Origin: Dyella sp. SG609
Lineage (GTDB): Bacteria > Pseudomonadota > Gammaproteobacteria > Xanthomonadales > Rhodanobacteraceae
Assembly (NCBI RefSeq): GCF_012275375.1
Contig: NZ_JAAZQJ010000004.1
Coordinates: forward strand, 186,001-250,000
Reading direction: 5' to 3'
DNA length: 64,000 bases
This document shows positions 58,815 through 64,000 of the stretch, one piece after another. A program made the position numbers and the translations under genes. Under the pieces are notes generated by a model. It ran no database searches. It was not told the DNA's origin and saw only the letters and a program-made list of their open reading frames with translations. Positions within the stretch are counted from its first letter, which is position 1. The number at the start of each line of letters is the position of its first letter.

Positions 58815-60077
58815 TTATTCCGGGGCGAGGTCGGACGGCGCGGGCAGTGCGCCCGCGCGGTCGGCCTCGCGCTTGAAGAAGAACAGCGCCACCAGCACCA
58901 GGCTCATCGGCACCAGCGAGAAATAAAAGGCGTGGATGCCGCCGAAGCTGGCGAACACCACCGCGGTGATGCGCGAACCCAGGGTCCCGCCCAGCGCGGA
59001 GAAGATCACGATCAGGCCGGTCATCGCCGCATGCAGCGGCTTGGGCAGCGAGCTCAGCGCCACCGAATTGATCACCGGATAGATCGGCGCCATCAGCAGC
59101 CCGATCAGCGGCAGCAGATAGGCAGCCGGCGGCGCATTGAGCCAGCCGATATCCGGCCGCGCCACGGTGTGCTGCGCCAGCGGCAGCACCAGCAGCACCA
59201 GCACGCCCATGCCGATCACGCACAGATTCAGCAGCGTGTGCCACGGCATGCGCCGCAGCACCTGGCCGGCGGCGATGCGGCCCAGCGCGGTGCAGCCGGC
59301 CAGGATGCTGGCGAGCTGGATGCTCATGGCATTGGGCAGGTGCAGGATCTCGTTGTTGAAGGTGGGCAGCCAGGTGCCGAAACTCTGCTCGATCAGCACG
59401 TACAGGAAGGCCGAGATCAGGAACACGTTCACCAGCGGCCGCAGCATCAGCTTGAACATCGCCGCGGCCGAACCGCCCAGCGACTGCACGCCGCCGCCAT
59501 GCGCGGCCGACTCGTCCAGCCGGGTGCCGGCCAGCAGCACGAACACCAGCACGCACAGCACCGCCAGCAGCCAGTACACGCGGAACCACACCGGGTTGGC
59601 CGGATCCGCATGGTCGATGAAGGCGCTGAAGATCCAGCCGCTGAGCAGCACGCCCAGCATGAACAGGCCTTCGATGGTATTGGTCAGGCGGCCATGCTCG
59701 GCGCGGCCGCGGGTGAGCAGGCCGATCGAGGAATACACCGAGACCTTGGTCAGCGCGAAGGCGACGCCCACGCAGGTGAACAGCAGCTCGGTGGTGTGGA
59801 AAGAGGGATACAGCGGCATCAGCGCGCAGGCGCAGCCGACGATGGCCAGCGCGATCATCATCGCCCGGCGATAGCCCAGCATGGGCAGGAAGGAGGCGAC
59901 CAGAAAGGAAGTGACCGCGATCGGCAGGTCCTTGAACAGCTCCAGCAGGCTGGCCTGGGGCTTGTCGATGCCGAACGTGTGGATCGTCTGCAGGATCACC
60001 GTGCCGACGCTGTTGAGCAGGATCGCGAAGATCATGTAGATCAGCGCGAGCGCAGCGATCATGCGGAATCGGTTCAT
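58815..60077 (-). CDS. MFS sugar permease
   Basis: The protein has 420 residues from ATG 60077; a TTG at 60110 is less likely. Twelve membrane helices are visible, with LLGYRRAMMIALAIVGCACAL-type loop features (here PMLGYRRAMM) and LLMAPIYPVINSVALSSLP in the second half. It is close to the FucP/sugar-symporter branch of the MFS. It likely imports the glucose or disaccharide released in the periplasm by the adjacent GH65 or GH37 enzymes. It is separated from the receptor gene upstream by an intrinsic terminator. Confidence 0.85.
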   Translation of the reverse strand: MNRFRMIAALALIYMIFAILLNSVGTVILQTIHTFGIDKPQASLLELFKDLPIAVTSFLVASFLPMLGYRRAMMIALAIVGCACALMPLYPSFHTTELLFTCVGVAFALTKVSVYSSIGLLTRGRAEHGRLTNTIEGLFMLGVLLSGWIFSAFIDHADPANPVWFRVYWLLAVLCVLVFVLLAGTRLDESAAHGGGVQSLGGSAAAMFKLMLRPLVNVFLISAFLYVLIEQSFGTWLPTFNNEILHLPNAMSIQLASILAGCTALGRIAAGQVLRRMPWHTLLNLCVIGMGVLVLLVLPLAQHTVARPDIGWLNAPPAAYLLPLIGLLMAPIYPVINSVALSSLPKPLHAAMTGLIVIFSALGGTLGSRITAVVFASFGGIHAFYFSLVPMSLVLVALFFFKREADRAGALPAPSDLAPE

Positions 60078-60108
60078 GGCCACTCGCTTGCGGGTCGGGT
60101 CATACGGC

Positions 60109-60148
60109 AAAAAAGGGCGGTCCGGGCTGTCGCGCGCCCGGACCGCCT
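60109..60148 (-). terminator. intrinsic terminator of the TonB receptor gene
   Basis: On the minus strand the arms GGCGGTCCGGGC (60147-60136) and GCCCGGACCGCC (60127-60116) form a perfect 12-bp stem around an 8-nt loop. They are followed by CTTTTTTGCC. It lies just after the receptor stop at 60168 and before the permease start. Confidence 0.9.
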
Positions 60149-60167
60149 TCAGGGAAAAACGAAAGCA

Positions 60168-62714
60168 TCAGAAGTTGTACTTGACCTGGAAATTCACCTC
60201 GCGCCCTTCCAGCGGACGCGCCAGAATCACGCCGCCCGCGCCGGCCGCCGAGCCGAAGATACGCGAGTTGCTCTCGGTCAGGCCCAGTTCGTTGGTGATG
60301 TTGGTGCCCTGCAGGCGCAGTTCCCAGTGGTCCTGCACATTGGCCACCACGCCGAAATCGAGCGTGTCGTACGAGCCCAGCTGCTGCAGGCCGGACAGGT
60401 CCTGGGTGTGGTCGCCGACATGGGTGTAGGTCACGAAGGCGGTGATGTCGCCCCACGGGAACAGGAAGCGGTAGCTCGGCGTGAACATGTAGCGCACCTT
60501 CGGCTGGCGCTGCAGCTGCTTGCCGTTGATGAAGGCGCAGCCGTTGCCCGCCACCTGGTTGACGTAGGGAATGCAGGCCGAATAGTGCGAGTAGTGGCCG
60601 TCCAGATAATTGGCCACCACCGCCAGCTTCAGGTTGTCGATGGGCATCACCGCGCCGCTGAGGTTGATGCCCTTCGAATCCGAACCGTACAGCAGCTGCG
60701 CGCCCACCGGCGCACCGGCCGCATTGGTCGGCTGGTAGGGCAGGCCGTTGAACTGGCGGTGGTACACGCTGATGTCGGCGTACAGCAGCTTGGACTGGTA
60801 TTTGAAGCCGGCTTCGAAGTTCTGCACCTTCTGCAGCGGCGGCGTGTTGCCGGTGGTGTTGCCGCGCAGCGCGTTGTCGAAGTCGCCGAAATGCACGCCC
60901 TTGTTGACGCGGCCGTACACGCTCATGTTGTCGGCCAGCTCGTAGTTGGCGCCGACCGTCCACGAGGTATGCGTCTTGTCATACTTGGTGGTGGCGAAGG
61001 TGCCGTCGCACACCGGCACCGCGTTGTCGTACAGCGTGGCGTTGTTGCCGTCCAGGTTCACGTTGTGCAGGTTGCACACGTGCACGGTGGAGTCCTGGTT
61101 TTCCAGGCGCGCGGACACGTCGAAGATCCAGCGGTCGAGCTTCCACACGTCGGACAGATAGAACGCCTTGTTGGTGGAAGTGCCGTTCTCGGCGATGTTG
61201 TACGCGCCGTAGTCGAGGAAGCCCTGGTAGTCGGTGACCTGGTCGCCATTGGCGGCGACGACCTTGATCGGGCGCGCGTTCGGCGTGTTGGTCATCAGCA
61301 TCTGGTTGCCCAGCGCCCACTTGTCGTTCATGGTGTAGTGCGCCAGGTACAGGCCGGCGGTGAGCGTATTGCCTTCGAACAGTTCCTTGCTCAGGCGGAA
61401 ATCGTTGTTCATGTTCTTCAGGCGCTTGTGGATGTACCACCAGCCCTGGTGGATCACGCTCTGGTTCGGATCCACCACGCCGCCGCCGTTGATATAGGTG
61501 GCGGTGGCGCCCGGCGCGATCTGCAGGCCGCCGAGATCCTTGGAGGTGGTGTACAGCGTGCCGTCGAGCGTGTCCGGATTGGAGCCGGAGAACAGGGCAT
61601 TGGTGTCCATGTCGCCTTGGTCGATCAGGAACTTGTCGGAGATGCTCCAGCCGCCGTCCAGGTCGTAGTCGAAGTTGCCGCCGAAGAAGCGCATCTTCGC
61701 GCCGCGGCCGTTGGCCAGGTTGGCGCTGGTGCCGCCGCCCGGATACCCCGGTAGGTTGACGTGCTGGATGTACTTGCTGTTGTAGGTGTCGGTCAGCGGA
61801 TCGAAGCCCGGATAGGCCGAGAAATTGTCGCTGCCGTGCTGCAGCAGCGGGATCGGCGTGATGAACTGGTTGCGGTCGTTGAGCACGCGCGTCCACAGCA
61901 CCAGCGAGCCTTTCTCCATGGTGTGCGAGAGAGTGGCGGTGAACTGGCCGCCCTTGTCCGCGGCGAACTGCGGATCGCGCACGCCATCGGACTTGCGCCA
62001 GAAGCCGCCCACGCTGCTGAACCAGTCGTCGGCCACCTTGAAGCCGAGGAAGCCGTCGGCGCGCCACAGGCCTTCGTTGCCGTAGGTGAGGCCGATGCTG
62101 CCCGAGGGCTTGGCCGTGCCCTGCTTCAGCATGAAGTTGGCGGTGGCGCCGATCTGGCCGTCGCCGAATACCACGGACGGGCCGCCCTGCAGGATTTCCA
62201 CGCGCTCGACGGTGTCGTCGAGGCGGAACATCGAGGTGGTTTCCATGAACGACAGCGTGGGCATGCCGTACAGCGGCGAGCCCATGATCTGCGTGGTGAA
62301 GTAGGGCGCATCGCCGCCGCCCGGGAAGCCGGCGATCTCGATGTTCGCGCCGGTCTGGCCGCCGGTGGATTCCGGCCACAGGCCGGGCGAGATCTTCAGA
62401 AGGTCCGCGGTGCTCTTCGGATTGGCCTGCTTGATCGCCTCGGCGTCGGCCGCGGTGATCGAGTAAGCGGCGTCGATCTTGCGGATGCCGCCGATGGTCG
62501 GCGTACCGGTGACCACCACCTGTTCCAGCGTCTTGGTGTCTTTCTTGCCCTGCGGCGGCGCCGGAGCCGGCGGCGCGGGCGGCGCCGGGGGCTGCTGCGG
62601 TGCGTTGGACGATGCGCTGTTCGGCGCCGTGTCCTGCGCGTGCGCGGTGCCGAGCATTAGCGCCGCGGCGATGGCCGCGGCGAGCAACTGTCGAGTGATG
62701 CCTTGGCGATGCAT
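60168..62714 (-). CDS. TonB-dependent outer-membrane receptor
   Basis: The protein has 848 residues with GGGAGG 7 nt before ATG 62714. A signal peptide is followed by a Pro/Ala-rich linker and the TonB-box region TLEQVVVTGTP. The plug domain (SITAADAEAIKQANPKSTADLLKISPGL...VERVEILQGGPSVVFGDGQIGATANF) and a 22-strand barrel ending in FQVKYNF follow. The place next to GH65/GH37 genes and a sugar permease suggests uptake of an alpha-glucoside or trehalose. It lies 62 bp after the fused phosphorylase gene. Confidence 0.95.
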   Translation of the reverse strand: MHRQGITRQLLAAAIAAALMLGTAHAQDTAPNSASSNAPQQPPAPPAPPAPAPPQGKKDTKTLEQVVVTGTPTIGGIRKIDAAYSITAADAEAIKQANPKSTADLLKISPGLWPESTGGQTGANIEIAGFPGGGDAPYFTTQIMGSPLYGMPTLSFMETTSMFRLDDTVERVEILQGGPSVVFGDGQIGATANFMLKQGTAKPSGSIGLTYGNEGLWRADGFLGFKVADDWFSSVGGFWRKSDGVRDPQFAADKGGQFTATLSHTMEKGSLVLWTRVLNDRNQFITPIPLLQHGSDNFSAYPGFDPLTDTYNSKYIQHVNLPGYPGGGTSANLANGRGAKMRFFGGNFDYDLDGGWSISDKFLIDQGDMDTNALFSGSNPDTLDGTLYTTSKDLGGLQIAPGATATYINGGGVVDPNQSVIHQGWWYIHKRLKNMNNDFRLSKELFEGNTLTAGLYLAHYTMNDKWALGNQMLMTNTPNARPIKVVAANGDQVTDYQGFLDYGAYNIAENGTSTNKAFYLSDVWKLDRWIFDVSARLENQDSTVHVCNLHNVNLDGNNATLYDNAVPVCDGTFATTKYDKTHTSWTVGANYELADNMSVYGRVNKGVHFGDFDNALRGNTTGNTPPLQKVQNFEAGFKYQSKLLYADISVYHRQFNGLPYQPTNAAGAPVGAQLLYGSDSKGINLSGAVMPIDNLKLAVVANYLDGHYSHYSACIPYVNQVAGNGCAFINGKQLQRQPKVRYMFTPSYRFLFPWGDITAFVTYTHVGDHTQDLSGLQQLGSYDTLDFGVVANVQDHWELRLQGTNITNELGLTESNSRIFGSAAGAGGVILARPLEGREVNFQVKYNF

Positions 62715-62776
62715 GGTCGAACCTCCCCACCCATGTTGTCGGGCTTTATGTGGCGAAATCGCTGGCCGCTTCCCCT

Positions 62777-64000
62777 TCAGGCGGCGTGCGACGCTTCTTC
62801 ACTGCTGATGAAATCCTCGATGCGGAACGCGCTCAGTCCCGGCAGCACGGTGTCCGCCTGGGCCAGGGCGGCTGGCTGGCCGATGCCGACGGCGGCCATG
62901 CCGGCGGCGTGGATGCTGGCGACGCCCGCCGCGGCGTCTTCCACGCCCAGGCAGGCGGCGGGCGCCACGCCCAGGCCCGCGGCCGCGGCCAGGAAGATCT
63001 CCGGGTCCGGCTTGGAGCGCTGGATCCGCGCGGCGTCCACGATGTAGTCGAACAGGTGCGCCACGCCCAGCCGCTCCAGCAGCAGCGGCGCGTTGCGGCT
63101 GGCCGAGGCCAGGCCGACCTTGAGGCCGGCGGCGCGCACCGCGGCGATCGCCTCGCGCGCGCCGGGCAGCAACTGGTCCGGGCCGAAGCGCTGGATCTGT
63201 TCGCGGTAGTAGTCGTTCTTGCGTTCGCCGAGCGCGTGTTTTTCTTCGTCGCTGTAGGTGCGGCCGGCGCGTTCCAGCAGGATTTCCAGCGAGCCCATGC
63301 GGTCGACGCCCTTCAGGCGCTCGCCGATCGTAGCGTCGAACGGTAGGCCCGCTTCTTCGGCCAGGCGGCGCCACGCGGCGTCGTGCACCACGGCGGTGTC
63401 GGCGATCACGCCGTCGAGGTCGAAGATCACGGCGGCGAGCGGCGGCTGCGCGCCGCGGCCCGGCGTGGCGCCGGCGCGCGGCAACTGCAGCGTTTCGCCC
63501 GCATGCAAGGTGTATGCGCGGCCGTCGTGGCGGAAGCTGAGCGCATCGCCGCGCGGCAGCGTGTAGCGCACGCCGGAGCGGTCCACTTCCACACGCAGCT
63601 GCGCGCCGCCCCAGCGCAGGCCGAAGCGGTAGCCGTGCCAGGCGGCGGGCAGGCTTGGCGAAAGCGCCGGCTGGCCGTCGATCACGCGGAAACCGCCGAA
63701 GCCCCATTGCAGGCCCAGCCAGCTGCCGGCCATCGCGGCCATGTGCACGCCGTGCGCGGCATTGCCGTGCGAGTCGTCCAGGTCCACCCGCAGGCTGTCC
63801 TGGAAATAGCGCCAGGCCTTGCCGGCGAGGCCCACTTCCGCCGCGATCACGCCGAAGGTGGAGGCGGACAAGGTGGAGTCGTGCACGGTCACGCCTTCGT
63901 AGTAGTCGAAGTTGCGCCGCTTGGCTGCGCGATCGACGCCGTCGCCGGCCAGCATCAGGGCCAGCAAGGTGTCGGCCTGCTTGCACACCTGGTGGCGATA
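62777..64000 (-). CDS. GH65 glycoside phosphorylase fused to beta-phosphoglucomutase (5' end beyond window)
   Basis: The frame is open to the right edge (codon TAT at 63998-64000), so the N-terminus is missing. The visible ~195 N-terminal residues (HQVCKQADTLLALMLAG...YYEGVTVHDSTLSASTFGVIAAEVG...DLDDSHGNAAHGVHMAAMAGSWLGL) are the C-terminal part of a GH65 phosphorylase, including its jelly-roll end. From AAVIFDLDGVIADTAVVHDAAW on is a complete HAD-type beta-phosphoglucomutase (nucleophile Asp in DLDGV, LASASRNAP, KPDPEIF, GVEDAAAGV). Together they would split a disaccharide with phosphate to beta-glucose 1-phosphate and convert it to glucose 6-phosphate. There is no signal peptide in view; the product is presumably cytoplasmic. 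Confidence 0.9.
   Translation of the reverse strand, partial: YRHQVCKQADTLLALMLAGDGVDRAAKRRNFDYYEGVTVHDSTLSASTFGVIAAEVGLAGKAWRYFQDSLRVDLDDSHGNAAHGVHMAAMAGSWLGLQWGFGGFRVIDGQPALSPSLPAAWHGYRFGLRWGGAQLRVEVDRSGVRYTLPRGDALSFRHDGRAYTLHAGETLQLPRAGATPGRGAQPPLAAVIFDLDGVIADTAVVHDAAWRRLAEEAGLPFDATIGERLKGVDRMGSLEILLERAGRTYSDEEKHALGERKNDYYREQIQRFGPDQLLPGAREAIAAVRAAGLKVGLASASRNAPLLLERLGVAHLFDYIVDAARIQRSKPDPEIFLAAAAGLGVAPAACLGVEDAAAGVASIHAAGMAAVGIGQPAALAQADTVLPGLSAFRIEDFISSEEASHAA

Noticed and set aside
58932-61754. A 940-codon open frame antisense to the permease and TonB receptor.
   Set aside because: It spans two real genes and a terminator and has no recognisable domain.

Overview
The window is GC-rich chromosomal DNA (roughly 65 % GC by eye). 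A PilR-type sigma-54 regulator, a lipoprotein-type RND efflux operon, a TonB-dependent carbohydrate receptor, periplasmic GH92, GH37 and GH65 enzymes, and several families of dispersed palindromic intergenic repeats all point to a gammaproteobacterium of the Xanthomonadales. A Rhodanobacteraceae-like genus (Dyella, Luteibacter, Frateuria or Rhodanobacter) is my best guess. That placement is inference; there is no rRNA or other marker gene, and I saw no tRNA, CRISPR array or transposase.

Layout. (1) 1-2990, minus strand: the 5' part of a lipobox-bearing autotransporter-type beta-repeat adhesin, preceded by an AraC regulator. (2) 3134-7362, plus strand: a NarL-type response regulator, a membrane sensor kinase and two secreted proteins of unknown function. 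(3) 7579-23789: a polymorphic-toxin island. A 4719-residue Rhs/YD-repeat protein carries five embedded Ig-like domains, a LysM domain and a nucleotidyltransferase-like C-terminal tip. A probable immunity gene overlaps it by 4 bp, and a graveyard of antitoxin and immunity fragments follows, punctuated by two copies of a terminator-like palindrome. GC falls visibly from about 20500 to 23800. (4) 24021-30354: a TonB_C/Sel1 protein, small orphan genes with a structured-looking leader, a nucleotidyltransferase, a shortened KdpD-like kinase with a KdpE-like regulator, and a TorF-type outer-membrane protein. (5) 30725-37812: gluconokinase and a TetR repressor, divergent from a three-gene RND efflux operon, with a 16-bp palindrome between them as a candidate TetR operator. 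(6) 38187-40228: a MocR-type regulator divergent from an AhpD-like protein.

(7) 40300-47468: a mannose-utilisation locus. A secreted GH92 alpha-mannosidase is divergent from a LacI regulator, a sugar permease, a fructokinase and an AGE-family mannose isomerase. Together these would release mannose, import it, isomerise it to fructose and phosphorylate it. LacI-type palindromes lie in the divergent promoter region. (8) 47766-51669: a three-gene phosphorelay (sensor kinase, single-domain receiver, REC-kinase-REC hybrid). (9) 52091-53494: pilR without an adjacent pilS. (10) 53575-64000, minus strand: a glucose-disaccharide locus with a GH65-phosphorylase/beta-phosphoglucomutase fusion (cut by the window end), a TonB-dependent receptor with its own terminator, an MFS permease, a periplasmic GH65 hydrolase, a GH37 trehalase and a secreted alpha/beta hydrolase.

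The most unusual parts are the Rhs tip with its downstream cassette debris, where a terminator-like palindrome sits in frame inside an immunity-like gene, and the efflux outer-membrane gene whose last 17 codons are supplied by a 208-bp dispersed repeat.
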